Shown here: piece by piece, positions 1-7,928 of the stretch
Numbering within the stretch: position 1 is the first letter of the stretch
Layout: each line of letters begins with the position of its first letter
Assembly (NCBI GenBank): GCA_012518615.1
Contig: JAAYRU010000013.1
Coordinates: 28,161 to 92,160, forward strand
Source: Christensenellaceae bacterium
Lineage (GTDB): Bacteria > Bacillota > Clostridia > Christensenellales > Aristaeellaceae
Direction of reading: 5' to 3'
Length of the DNA stretch: 64,000 bases
Notes under the pieces: generated by a model
Databases searched by the model: none
What the model saw: only the letters and a program-made list of their open reading frames with translations
Told to the model about the DNA's origin: nothing
Made by a program: the position numbers and the translations under genes

Positions 1-29
1 GAGCTGGCGTGTAATTTATTCTTAGCCAT
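1..29 (-). CDS. second sugar ABC permease, 5' end only
   Basis: Only the first nine codons (MAKNKLHAS) lie in the window. The ATG at 29-27 follows a GGAGGT Shine-Dalgarno that overlaps the stop codon of the preceding permease gene. In CUT1 sugar importers the gene after a MalF-type permease is normally a MalG-type permease. The identity is therefore inferred from position alone. Confidence 0.6.
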
Positions 30-37
30 ATTACCTC

Positions 38-943
38 CTAATACTCAAGCTCATCATCGCGTATAAGCAGGTTGATAAGCAAAAATACCACAACCACACA
101 AATACCCATGAGTATGCCTACAGCAGCGCCAACGCCCGCATTTCGCTCGGTTACTACATTACCTCCCGAAAATACCTGATTATACAGGTACACAACAGGG
201 CTTATAGTATCCACATCCGAAACCACATTTGAAAACAACTGCGACCAAGTGAAAAACGACACCGATGTTATAGACCACATTGTAAGATTGGTTTTAATAA
301 CGCCGGTTAGTAGCGGCAGTGTTATTTGTCTAAACTGCGCCAGCTTGTTTGCGCCGTCTATAGAGGCAGCTTCATAGTATTCCGGGGAGATTTTTTCTAT
401 ACCCGATGAAAATATAAGCATATGGTAGCCAACCATGCCAAAGCAGTATGCAAACAACATAGCCCAGAACTTATTCCCGGGCGCAGTCCACTGCGTTTTG
501 GCAAAGTCGGTAAGCCCTACGGCATCAAAAAATGTGGTGAAAAGCCCGAAACGAGGGTTATATACATATTGCAACCACATTGTCGCAAGCGCAACCGCCG
601 ATATTATGTTAGGCATATATATTACTGCCCTGAAAAACTTCTTGGCTTTTATGCCGCTGTTAAGTATCCCCGCGAAAAACAGTGCAATCAGCATTACGGC
701 AACCCCGCCCACCGCCCAAATGCGGAAAAGGTTCCACATGGATATCCTAAATAGGCTGGTATCCGCAAGCTTAAAGTAGTTTGCTAGCCCCGAAAATTTC
801 CACTCGTTCATGCCGGAAGTTATATTCTCCACCTCGTAAAAGCTCATCAACCCCGTACGGAATATGGGATAGATGAATATAAGGCAGAAGAACAGAACTG
901 CTGGCATCAAAAAGATGGCTATTACCGCTTTATTCTGTCGCAT
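38..943 (-). CDS. carbohydrate ABC transporter permease (MalF/UgpA type)
   Basis: This is a membrane subunit of a CUT1-type sugar importer, about 301 aa. It has an N-terminal transmembrane segment at roughly residues 7-30, several further hydrophobic segments, and the binding-protein-dependent permease EAA loop (EAASIDGANKLAQFRQ) that contacts the ATPase. The ATG at 943 is chosen because GGGGGG lies a few bases upstream and because a longer reading from a TTG at 991 would translate through the intercistronic hairpin. It lies downstream of the binding-protein gene and upstream of a second permease. No ATPase gene is adjacent, which is usual for CUT1 systems that share an MsmX-like ATPase. The substrate is not known. 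Confidence 0.9.
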   Translation of the reverse strand: MRQNKAVIAIFLMPAVLFFCLIFIYPIFRTGLMSFYEVENITSGMNEWKFSGLANYFKLADTSLFRISMWNLFRIWAVGGVAVMLIALFFAGILNSGIKAKKFFRAVIYMPNIISAVALATMWLQYVYNPRFGLFTTFFDAVGLTDFAKTQWTAPGNKFWAMLFAYCFGMVGYHMLIFSSGIEKISPEYYEAASIDGANKLAQFRQITLPLLTGVIKTNLTMWSITSVSFFTWSQLFSNVVSDVDTISPVVYLYNQVFSGGNVVTERNAGVGAAVGILMGICVVVVFLLINLLIRDDELEY

Positions 944-966
944 ATAAGCCCCCCTTTTAAAAATAT

Positions 967-989
967 GCCGGAGGGCATAGCCCTCCGGC
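967..989 (-). promoter_or_regulatory. intercistronic stem-loop between binding protein and permease
   Basis: A perfect 10-bp inverted repeat (GCCGGAGGGC / GCCCTCCGGC) with a 3-nt loop lies between the binding-protein stop codon and the permease start. There is no U-tract. Such hairpins commonly protect the 3' end of the binding-protein mRNA, so that this protein outnumbers the permeases. That role is inferred. Confidence 0.75.
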
Positions 990-1001
990 AAGTAAAATTA
1001 A

Positions 1002-2240
1002 TTAATTAGATGCGGACTTGGCTTCGAGATTGTCTACAAATTGCTGCGCGGTAATTTCGCCAGCGCAGAGTTTCTGTAGCTCTTGCTTTATAATTGGTGT
1101 CATATCGGCGTTGTCTTCAATGCCTGCCGCCCAAGTCCAGCGCGTGGAAAGCCCATCCATAACGGGCTTAACGCTTGCAAGCATTGTGGGCCATTCGGTG
1201 TTGGTGGTATCGGAAGGTATGCCTACGGATTCTTCAGATAGCATTTTATCATACTCACCCTTGGTGATTTTGATTATGATGTCGAAAGCTTCCTTTGCGA
1301 CTTCGCTGTTTTTATTTATGCCGAATACCTGCGCGCCATAGTTGGACGCTTCTGCGCCATCTTTTCCGCCTTCAAGCTCGGGATAGGCAAAGCAGCCCCA
1401 TCTAAAGTCCGGTCCTGTCATGGCTTTAACTTCGTTAGGCAGCCATGAGCCATTAAGATACATGCCTGCAAGGCCAAGCGCCATTTCGCCGTTCTGGTTT
1501 GTGGGCCATACTGATGAACCGATAGTGGGTGAGAAATAGCCCTTTGTAGCCATTTCTTCAAATGCCTGTGCGGTTTTCAGCACGGCGGGCTCTTCCGCCC
1601 AAAGACCTTCTTTTACTACCTTGCTTACGCCTTCAGAGCCAAGGTAGCGCGCCAGATGGTAGCCAAGGTTGCATAGTATGTAAGCATCGTCGCTTGTAAG
1701 CGGGATATAGCCTGCCGCCTTTATTTTTTCACAGGCATCGAGGAATTCATCCCATGTTTTCGGCGGCTCTGTTATGCCGGCTTCGTCGAATATGTCCTGA
1801 TTGTAGAACACATTGAACACATTGGGCTGATAGGGTATGGATTTTAGCTCTCCGCCGCCCGCTTCACGGCACGAACCCATAAGGCCGGCTATTGCGGTTT
1901 CTTCGTAGCCGGTTTCCTTGGCAAGGTCTTCAAGGTTAAGCAGGTAGTTTGCCCATAGGCGGTTTACACGGTCTATATCCTCATCAAATAGGTCTATGGC
2001 AGTGCCGGCATCAAGCGCAGGCTGTAAACCTTCTCTTATGCCTGTGCGGCCCTTAAACTGCACATCTACCTTGTTGCCGGTTTCCGCAGCATATGCGTCA
2101 ACCGCTTTTTGAATCACCTGACCCTGTGGCTCTGTACTTTCCCACATGGACCAATAAACTATTGTCTTGCCTTCGGCAAGCGTGGCGCCGATAGATAGTA
2201 CAAGCACGGCAGCCAACATTAGAGAAACAATCTTTTTCAT
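1002..2240 (-). CDS. extracellular solute-binding protein, family 1 (sugar)
   Basis: A 412-aa sugar-binding subunit of the ABC importer whose permeases follow it. It starts with a signal peptide (Lys-Lys, a hydrophobic core, then ATLAEG) that lacks a lipobox cysteine, so it reads as a secreted or retained protein rather than a classical lipoprotein. The mature part shows features of MalE-like family 1 binding proteins, for example IVYWSMWES at the first strand and a WDEFLDACEKIKAAGYIP segment. The ATG is preceded by AGGAGG. The gene is first in its operon and is followed by a strong stem-loop. The ligand cannot be read from sequence. Confidence 0.9.
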   Translation of the reverse strand: MKKIVSLMLAAVLVLSIGATLAEGKTIVYWSMWESTEPQGQVIQKAVDAYAAETGNKVDVQFKGRTGIREGLQPALDAGTAIDLFDEDIDRVNRLWANYLLNLEDLAKETGYEETAIAGLMGSCREAGGGELKSIPYQPNVFNVFYNQDIFDEAGITEPPKTWDEFLDACEKIKAAGYIPLTSDDAYILCNLGYHLARYLGSEGVSKVVKEGLWAEEPAVLKTAQAFEEMATKGYFSPTIGSSVWPTNQNGEMALGLAGMYLNGSWLPNEVKAMTGPDFRWGCFAYPELEGGKDGAEASNYGAQVFGINKNSEVAKEAFDIIIKITKGEYDKMLSEESVGIPSDTTNTEWPTMLASVKPVMDGLSTRWTWAAGIEDNADMTPIIKQELQKLCAGEITAQQFVDNLEAKSASN

Positions 2241-2271
2241 TTCTACCTCCTAGTTGATATTTATTGCCATA

Positions 2272-2301
2272 ATAATACCACAATTGCGTATATAACGCCA
2301 A
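2272..2301 (-). promoter_or_regulatory. probable promoter of the sugar ABC operon
   Basis: On the minus strand TTGGCG and TATTAT are separated by 18 bp, with the -10 about 30 bp upstream of the binding-protein start. It is a moderate match to a housekeeping promoter. Confidence 0.5.
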
Positions 2302-2612
2302 CAATATACATCAATATTTTTACATTTGCTCCGTTTTCTCGTATAAAAGGGCGAAAAAACGACCTAAAGCTTATAGAAAAACGTTGCTAGATATGAATAT
2401 TGCGTATTATTGTGCATAAATTTAGTCGGAAAAAATTATCGTAAATTTGAAACTACACATCTCACAAAAAACGAAACACTCCAAAGTTTACGGGACATTT
2501 TTTTGTAAAATTATGGAAGTTTTGCCAACAACATACATATATTGCAATACTAAAGTCCCCCTATGTCCTTAAGTTTTAGGCTACGCTCAAGCAAAACCAC
2601 AAGGAGGTAACT
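2302..2612. other. AT-rich divergent intergenic region
   Basis: This stretch separates the leftward sugar operon from the rightward phage-like genes. It is AT-rich and contains no convincing open reading frame, RNA gene or repeat. An AAGGAGG Shine-Dalgarno lies at its right edge. No rightward promoter is clear enough to call. Confidence 0.5.
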
Positions 2613-3743
2613 ATGATAAGGCTGGATTACAGCAATGGGGATTTTGAAAAGGCGCTAGATGCCGCGCTAAAGCAGTTCGCGCCAAACAGGCGAAGGCTTT
2701 CAAAGCTTGGCAGATATTACGAAGGGCGGCACGATATATTAATGCGTACAAAGCCTCAGGGTATGCCAAATAACAGGCTGCCGCACGGTTTTCCAAAATA
2801 TATAGCGGAGCTAAGCGCGGGGTACATGTATTCTAGCGGACCTATTTACAGCATAAAGGGAGATGATGAAGGGCTTAACAACCTGCTCGCCCTTGAGGAA
2901 GAGAGCGCGGACGCTGCGCTTAACATGCGCATCGCGCTATACCAAAGTGTGTACGGACAGGGGCTATCGCTATGCTGGCTTGACGACAGCCTGCATATAT
3001 CATCGCTAGACCCAAGAAACGCATTTATTGCCTATGACGACACAGCGGCAAGAAAGCCGCTTTTCGGGGTGATATTATCATCTAGGGAGATGCGAGTGTA
3101 CACGGACACCCATGTTTACATATATGAAGGGGTAAACAATAAAAAACCAAAAACCAAAGCGCCGCACGGATTTAAGCGCCTGCCTATGGTTGCCTACGAC
3201 AACGGTCCTAATTTACAGGGGGATTTTGAGCATGTGCTGCCGCTGGTTGACGCGTACGACACCTTGGCTTCAGACAGGCTTAACGATAGAGGACAGTTTG
3301 CGGACGCTATGCTTGTGCTTACAGGCATAATGGGCATAGACGAGAGCGATGATAATATGTCTGCCGCGGCAAAACTCCGGCAGCAGCGCACACTTACGCT
3401 TCCCGACAGCGATTCTAAAGCGGAATGGCTAATAAAAAACGCAAACGAAAAGGATATAGATGTATTAAGAAAAGCAATATCCGACGATATACATAAATTC
3501 TCCATGACTCCGGATTTAGAAGATACGAGGCTGCTTGGAATGTCATCCGGAATAGCTATACAGTACAAGCTTTTCTGCCTAAGGCAGAGAACCGCAATTA
3601 AAGAACGCTTTTTTATTAAGGGGCTTAAGGACAGGGCAAGGCTGCTGTGTGATGTGCTTGAAAGCAGAGGGCTGAAAGCGCCCGATGTAGACAGGATAAA
3701 AATAAGCTTTAAAAATAGGGAAGGAGCGCTATTTAAGGAATAG
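2613..3743 (+). CDS. phage portal protein, SPP1 gp6-like (orphan)
   Basis: The 376-aa product resembles the SPP1 gp6 portal family, the dodecameric ring through which tailed phages package DNA. The visible family features are an N-terminal segment ending RRRLSKLGRYYEGRHDI, then NNRLPHGFPKYIAELSAGYM, and a central block DAYDTLASDRLNDRGQF. It is shorter than SPP1 gp6 (about 500 aa); the missing part appears to be C-terminal. An AAGGAGG precedes the ATG, and a terminator follows. No terminase, protease or capsid gene is present nearby, so it is an isolated remnant or a domesticated gene. The reading frame is intact. Confidence 0.75.
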   Translation: MIRLDYSNGDFEKALDAALKQFAPNRRRLSKLGRYYEGRHDILMRTKPQGMPNNRLPHGFPKYIAELSAGYMYSSGPIYSIKGDDEGLNNLLALEEESADAALNMRIALYQSVYGQGLSLCWLDDSLHISSLDPRNAFIAYDDTAARKPLFGVILSSREMRVYTDTHVYIYEGVNNKKPKTKAPHGFKRLPMVAYDNGPNLQGDFEHVLPLVDAYDTLASDRLNDRGQFADAMLVLTGIMGIDESDDNMSAAAKLRQQRTLTLPDSDSKAEWLIKNANEKDIDVLRKAISDDIHKFSMTPDLEDTRLLGMSSGIAIQYKLFCLRQRTAIKERFFIKGLKDRARLLCDVLESRGLKAPDVDRIKISFKNREGALFKE

Positions 3744-3797
3744 CCTTACCTTACTTTTTTTGATCCCCAAATGTAAAAAAATGCTTTAAAGATTAAT

Positions 3798-3834
3798 CCG
3801 CCCGAAAAGCTTGACAGCTTCGGACGGTTTTTTT
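3798..3834 (+). terminator. intrinsic terminator after the portal gene
   Basis: CCGCCCGAA pairs with TTCGGACGG (one mismatch) across a 12-nt loop and is followed by seven T residues. Confidence 0.85.
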
Positions 3835-3850
3835 ATGCTATACGCGTTCC

Positions 3851-3864
3851 AGAACGTATGTTCG
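3851..3864 (+). promoter_or_regulatory. LexA/DinR-box-like operator
   Basis: AGAACGTATGTTCG matches the Gram-positive SOS consensus CGAAC-N4-GTTCG at all but the first base. It sits between the portal-gene terminator and the start of the next small phage-type gene, just after an extended -10-like TGCTATACG, where a bound repressor would block transcription. SOS control is inferred. Confidence 0.5.
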
Positions 3865-3880
3865 GTTATGGAGGTGTTTT

Positions 3881-4042
3881 ATGGATAATCCACAGCTACT
3901 TTTAAGCCTTTGCGGTATGAGCCGCGCGGAGTGCGCGCGCAGGCTATATATGAGCCTTAGCAATTTTAACCTAAAAATGCGAGAAGGCACTCTATCTAAA
4001 GATGAAATAAACAAAATTATAAAATTTACAAAGGAGGCATAG
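3881..4042 (+). CDS. small phage-type HTH protein (53 aa)
   Basis: The 53-codon gene starts at ATG 3881 behind GAGGTG and encodes a protein beginning MDNPQLLLSLCGMSRAECAR. The segment from about residue 12 to 33 has the spacing of a helix-turn-helix like those of small phage Cro-type regulators. Its stop codon lies 1 nt before the start of the next gene, whose Shine-Dalgarno is inside it, so the two are co-translated. A LexA-box-like site lies immediately upstream. Regulatory function is inferred; no specific family is recognised. Confidence 0.6.
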   Translation: MDNPQLLLSLCGMSRAECARRLYMSLSNFNLKMREGTLSKDEINKIIKFTKEA

Positions 4043-4043
4043 C

Positions 4044-4379
4044 ATGACTATAGAAGAATATCTATCAAAGCCTGAAAAATACAGGCACCAAGCGCAGGTT
4101 TACTTAAAGCTTGCAAGGCATATGCACAGAAAGGGCAACACCAGCGCATACGCTAAGTACAGCAAAAAACACTGCGAAAGTTTAAGAAAAAGCCAAATAT
4201 GGGAAAATAGGGTAAGGCAATCTATAAACAGACTATCTTGCAGCGATGAAAAAATGTCGCTTGAACTTAAATACCTTCAAGGCATGACGCTTGATGAAAT
4301 AGGCGAAATAATAGGATACTCTAGGCGGCATGTTAATAGGATATTAAAAAGAGGCAAGGAAAAGCTTTTTACTTTTTGA
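4044..4379 (+). CDS. sigma-70 region 4-like phage regulator (ArpU/RinA-like)
   Basis: The 111-aa protein has a basic N-terminal half and a C-terminal helix-turn-helix (MTLDEIGEIIGYSRRHVNRI) typical of sigma region 4 domains. The size and layout fit ArpU-type regulators that switch on late genes in Gram-positive phages. AAGGAGG precedes the ATG. It follows the small HTH gene with a 1-nt gap and may share its SOS-type control. No packaging genes follow, so its original target genes seem to be lost. Confidence 0.65.
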   Translation: MTIEEYLSKPEKYRHQAQVYLKLARHMHRKGNTSAYAKYSKKHCESLRKSQIWENRVRQSINRLSCSDEKMSLELKYLQGMTLDEIGEIIGYSRRHVNRILKRGKEKLFTF

Positions 4380-4522
4380 CATCGTATGTGTTCTAGTTTT
4401 AATAAATGTATAATTTGGCTTTTGTCAAACAGCGGGTGTTTTGCGTTTGAAGCCGCAGAAAACCGATAGCCAGTTTTAATCCGGAAACGCAATTAATGCG
4501 CAGCGCCTAATAAAAGCAATAG

Positions 4523-4552
4523 TAAAGCCGCCGAGAATCACGGGCGGCTTTA
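4523..4552 (+). other. stem-loop after the phage regulator genes
   Basis: TAAAGCCGCC and GGCGGCTTTA form a perfect 10-bp stem with a 10-nt loop. There is no U-run beyond the stem's own TTTA, so termination is possible but not clear. Confidence 0.6.
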
Positions 4553-4566
4553 GTCTGGAGGTGCCA

Positions 4567-4620
4567 ATGAAAACTAGAAACAACTGTGTAAGTAGTAGGA
4601 TTTTTTCAAGTAAGCTATAA
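4567..4620 (+). CDS. possible 17-aa microORF or truncated gene start
   Basis: An ATG behind a good GGAGG Shine-Dalgarno opens a 17-codon frame (MKTRNNCVSSRIFSSKL) that then stops. The strong ribosome site with no following gene suggests the 5' stub of a deleted phage gene. A functional small peptide cannot be excluded. Confidence 0.3.
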   Translation: MKTRNNCVSSRIFSSKL

Positions 4621-5354
4621 CAAGGCTTTAGCTGTTAAGCTTTGTATTTTCCGCTATATACTATATTTCTAAAAGCTGCTATGCTAGGCTGCATATAAAT
4701 AATTATTAAAAACCACAAGCCATACATAGGCTAAAAAACCAAAAAAGCGACGCAGGGTTATATATATTCGAGGGGGATTATCTCCTCGCCGCCTTGCCTT
4801 TTGCAAAGCTCTTTTACACCCTGCGCCTATTTAATTTTTATCCGGCGCTTGGCTACGCCCCGCTGGAAATTTTTCATAATAATGAATGTGGCTCTGCCTT
4901 TAATATGCAATAGCCCTATCGGGTCTCCGCATGGGCGAAGCAAGCGCAAGTAAAGATGGGTTCCTCTATATTAACTAACTACAACGCCCCCTTCCTTTAT
5001 ACTGACTAGAAAGAAACATTTTGTATGCCTATATACGGCACATAAGGCGTTACTTTAGCCTTATTATGTCCCTCTCTTTAAGTCATCTCCTGTTGCGATT
5101 TTATGATAACACGGCAATGAAAAATTGTCAAGCTTTTTTCCTAAAAATACAAATATTTTTTTGAAAAATTTTGTGCGGATTTTTGGGTATTATTTTCCAC
5201 TTATATACACAATTATTGCCCCATATTTTGATAAAGCGCCTGTAATATCAGCTATATATAGCGATTCTTTTTTGTTATCCGCATTTGTCGCAAATAACAA
5301 GGCTTGTAAGTCTTTTGTCTACAAGCCCTGTGAATTTATGTGTATTAATATAGT
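4621..5354. other. non-coding region with a structured segment at 4751-4825
   Basis: About 730 bp without a convincing gene. CGCAGGGT at 4751-4758 pairs with ACCCTGCG at 4818-4825 and encloses two smaller inverted repeats (CGAGG/CCTCG and CTTT/AAAG around 4769-4812), so this part may fold as a multi-branched RNA or be a decayed element. A further hairpin, ATAAGGC/GCCTTAT, lies at 5042-5064. No tRNA or known riboswitch is recognised. Confidence 0.4.
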
Positions 5355-5690
5355 TTACTTAGATGAACTTAGCGAAACCTCATTATCCAGCGGCACAACC
5401 GCAAGCGTTTTCCCAAGCGGAGCCAATACCTTAAGCACTGTGCTTATTTGGGGGCTGGTAGTGCCCCTTTCCATTCTGGCTATTACGGGCTGTTTTACTC
5501 CGCTCATCTCCTCAAGCTGTTTTTGGGTTATGCCTTTTTCATTCCTAGCCTTTATTATCTCACCCATAAGAGCAACCCTTAAATCGCTCTCCGCTATTTC
5601 TTCTTTTGTGAATATTTCTTTTTCAAGTTCTTCCCATGTACCTCCTATGGCTGGGTTGTTGGTGAAAATATCTTCATATTTGCTGTTCAT
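5355..5690 (-). CDS. HigA-like XRE antitoxin
   Basis: The 111-aa protein has an XRE helix-turn-helix at about residues 45-100 ([20 protein letters not shown]) and an acidic N-terminal segment expected to contact the toxin. The ATG at 5690 is chosen for its GAAGGGGAAG ribosome site; the gene begins 17 nt inside the 3' end of the upstream toxin gene. Toxin-first order is characteristic of HigBA modules. The family's antitoxins repress their own promoter, and a palindrome covers that promoter here. Confidence 0.85.
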   Translation of the reverse strand: MNSKYEDIFTNNPAIGGTWEELEKEIFTKEEIAESDLRVALMGEIIKARNEKGITQKQLEEMSGVKQPVIARMERGTTSPQISTVLKVLAPLGKTLAVVPLDNEVSLSSSK

Positions 5691-6045
5691 AACTTCCCCT
5701 TCTTTCTTTAATATCTTCAAGTTCTCTTTTGGCTTTTTCTATCTCTCTTTTAGGCGTTTTCTGCGTTTTTTTGGTGAAGTGGTGTAGTAATATAAATCCC
5801 TCACTGCTCCAAGCAACAAAGAATATTCTATCCCTAAGCGGTCTTAATTCCCATATCTCGCCCTCTATGTGTTTGATAAAGGGTTCTCCTGCAAATGTAC
5901 CGTAACTGCTTAATACTTTTACATAATCCCGTATCTTGTTAAGCTTTATCCTGCTATCCTTGTCTTTCCTTTTGCCAAGCTCCCTTATGTACTCAGCAAC
6001 TGGCGATTTGCCATTCTTGTCTTTGTAAAAATAAATCTTGTACAT
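5674..6045 (-). CDS. HigB/RelE-like toxin (Gp49 family)
   Basis: The 123-aa basic protein matches phage Gp49-like/HigB mRNA interferases: an N-terminal [21 protein letters not shown], a central [21 protein letters not shown] and a following [15 protein letters not shown]. Family members cleave mRNA on the ribosome. The ATG at 6045 is preceded by GGAGC. The 3' end overlaps the antitoxin gene by 17 nt, which couples their translation. A consensus promoter with an overlapping palindrome lies 43 nt upstream. Confidence 0.85.
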   Translation of the reverse strand: MYKIYFYKDKNGKSPVAEYIRELGKRKDKDSRIKLNKIRDYVKVLSSYGTFAGEPFIKHIEGEIWELRPLRDRIFFVAWSSEGFILLHHFTKKTQKTPKREIEKAKRELEDIKERRGSYEQQI

Positions 6046-6085
6046 ATCTGCTCCGTTTTTTATCTCTCCACGCTTCAGCACAACA

Positions 6086-6116
6086 ATATTATAACTTATA
6101 AGTTATAATATGTCAA
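6086..6116 (-). promoter_or_regulatory. HigBA promoter with overlapping 26-bp palindrome
   Basis: On the minus strand TTGACA (6116-6111) and TATAAT (6093-6088) are exactly 17 bp apart, a perfect consensus promoter. A perfect 26-bp palindrome centred on CTTATAAG (6086-6111) covers the spacer and the -10. It is the expected position for an autoregulatory HigA operator. Confidence 0.8.
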
Positions 6117-6125
6117 CTGTTTCTT

Positions 6126-7073
6126 TTATGAAAACAAATCAAACTGCCTTCCTACACCCGCCCTATCAATAAAGCCGCGCACAATATTTCTATTTGATTT
6201 TGCTATTATGCTATTAAGCTCTGTGGCTGTGTATTTAGGAGTATCATCGCTTGGGAATATTACAAATTTAAGGTTAAGGCAGAGTTTTGCTGCGTCCTTT
6301 ATTTTAAAGCGCGCAATTCCTTTATCCACATGTTCTATAAGCTTCCTTTTATCCGTGGGGTAAGGGCTGCCTGCCACAACATCTCTATAATACGGATCCA
6401 TAATATATATGTATTCGTCATCTGCGCTTACAAGAAGGAAATAATGCCCGAACTTGGGCGCTATTGGGCTATATTTCCCGCCAGATGAAGTAATAATTAT
6501 AGCTCCCTCTTTAAGCGAGGCTACACACTCTGCTATTTTGTATGTTGTAAAGTATTCAAGCCCATAAAAATCCAGCAATATACGATAAAAGCCGTGGGAG
6601 CGCCTGCCCTTAAAGCCGTATTCATTGTTGCCCGTGCTCCAGTTGCCTACAACAAGAGGAAAATATCTAAAATAATCCTCATTTTTTTCTATTAAAAAGC
6701 GCTCATCATCTTTGAAGCCAAAATCCCTAGTTATAGAGCGGGTATCTATTAAAAGCGGGCGTTTATGAAGCGTAGATATATCGCTAAGTCTTTCCAGTGG
6801 TACGCTGTTTATTATCGCAAGCGCTGCCGCGGTAATTACGCAACCGGAGTCGCCAAAGTATTTGCACTTGCCCTCTACCTTTTCAGAGCATATAAGCTTA
6901 TCCCACTCCGGAGAGTTTTGAGCCATGTACACAAAGTTTCTGCCGTTCACATTAACTATGCCCGTATATGAATCCCTGCTTTTAAGCAGCGCTTCTTGGG
7001 TAATCTCCTCCGCATATGCAAAGCTAAAAAGCATAAGCAGTGAAATTATTAACGCTGTGCGCCTATACCTCAA
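6126..7073 (-). CDS. secreted C39-like cysteine peptidase family protein
   Basis: The 315-aa protein has an N-terminal signal peptide (ending FSFAYAEE) and a papain-like fold of the Peptidase_C39_2 type. The candidate catalytic Cys lies in GDSGCVITAAALAI (about residue 78) and the His in KFGHYFLLVSADDEYIYIMD (about residue 210). The start is a TTG at 7073 with AGAGG seven bases upstream; no better ATG covers the signal peptide. It stands alone between the toxin-antitoxin pair and a terminator. The substrate is unknown; secreted C39-like proteins may be hydrolases acting outside the cell. Confidence 0.7.
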   Translation of the reverse strand: MRYRRTALIISLLMLFSFAYAEEITQEALLKSRDSYTGIVNVNGRNFVYMAQNSPEWDKLICSEKVEGKCKYFGDSGCVITAAALAIINSVPLERLSDISTLHKRPLLIDTRSITRDFGFKDDERFLIEKNEDYFRYFPLVVGNWSTGNNEYGFKGRRSHGFYRILLDFYGLEYFTTYKIAECVASLKEGAIIITSSGGKYSPIAPKFGHYFLLVSADDEYIYIMDPYYRDVVAGSPYPTDKRKLIEHVDKGIARFKIKDAAKLCLNLKFVIFPSDDTPKYTATELNSIIAKSNRNIVRGFIDRAGVGRQFDLFS

Positions 7074-7104
7074 GTACTTTACCTCTCCGCAATAATACTA
7101 AAAC

Positions 7105-7136
7105 GCCAAAGCCTTTGCGTTTTCACTGACTTTGGC
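7105..7136 (-). terminator. bidirectional hairpin terminator
   Basis: GCCAAAG (7105-7111) pairs with CTTTGGC (7130-7136), with T-rich flanks on both strands. It ends the leftward phosphoesterase operon. Confidence 0.6.
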
Positions 7137-7232
7137 ATTTTATCATTTAATTAATAAAAAAACAAAAGCGGTTTTTGTCCGACTTTGTGGGTATTTATTA
7201 TCAGTATAATGCCTAAATAAGCGCTTCACAAA

Positions 7233-7928
7233 TCACAGCTTAGGTTTTCTTGAATATGTGCCGTAAGTTAGCTCCTGTATATAGTTTTCCGCGTAGGGGA
7301 AGTCCAAGGGTATGCTGTCTATCTCATGTTGTATATCGTAGGGAAGGTTTATAAGTTCTACATTTATAGCGCCGTCTTCCATGCCCTCATCCGCTGTAAG
7401 TATTGCGTACTGCACACGGACTATGCCTAGCGAATTGCCTATGCTGCCTACATTAAAAAGCAAGCCGCAGTTAAGCGTGCGCAGGGCTTGCCTGTGTATA
7501 TCCGCATAGCCTACTATGTTAAAATCCGGCTCAAAAAGTGCGGATAGCTTTTTCTCCTCCTCTTGAATAAAGAGCGGCATATCCATGCTTGGTCTGCCGT
7601 GCAGCAGGCGCAGCTTTTTGCCCGCGATATACATATGTTTTTCAACGGGGAAAGTTAACAGCGTTTCAAGCCGTTTATCGCCTAATTGATTAAAATAATA
7701 TTCATCCGCGGGGTATACTCTGTTGCCAAGATCCTCATCCCAATTGCCCCTAAGTATTACATCGCAATTGGCTATTGCCCAATCGAAAGTATAGTCGGAT
7801 GAGGGACCTTTGCCAACTAAATCTCCAAGGCACCAAAGGCCGTCTACATTGCGGCCTAAAATATCCTTTTCAAATGCGGAAAGCGCGGTTTTGTTGCCGT
7901 GCAAATCCGCAATAAGCGCTATCCGCAT
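7233..7928 (-). CDS. metallophosphoesterase (calcineurin-like, PP2A-type)
   Basis: The 231-aa cytoplasmic protein carries the metal-binding motifs of calcineurin-like phosphoesterases in order: IADLHGN (residues 6-12), GDLVGKGP (about 36), GNWDE (about 61) in place of GNHD/E, and LLHGRP (about 108). The HGN plus GDLVGKGP arrangement resembles bacterial diadenosine-tetraphosphatase and YfcE-like proteins. Its start lies 10 nt inside the preceding gene, so the two are translationally coupled. The substrate is not predictable. Confidence 0.8.
   Translation of the reverse strand: MRIALIADLHGNKTALSAFEKDILGRNVDGLWCLGDLVGKGPSSDYTFDWAIANCDVILRGNWDEDLGNRVYPADEYYFNQLGDKRLETLLTFPVEKHMYIAGKKLRLLHGRPSMDMPLFIQEEEKKLSALFEPDFNIVGYADIHRQALRTLNCGLLFNVGSIGNSLGIVRVQYAILTADEGMEDGAINVELINLPYDIQHEIDSIPLDFPYAENYIQELTYGTYSRKPKL

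Noticed and set aside
5125..5787. Rightward 220-codon open frame across the HigBA locus
   Set aside because: It is antisense to two well-supported genes, has no ribosome site and has a low-complexity Ser/Phe-rich composition.
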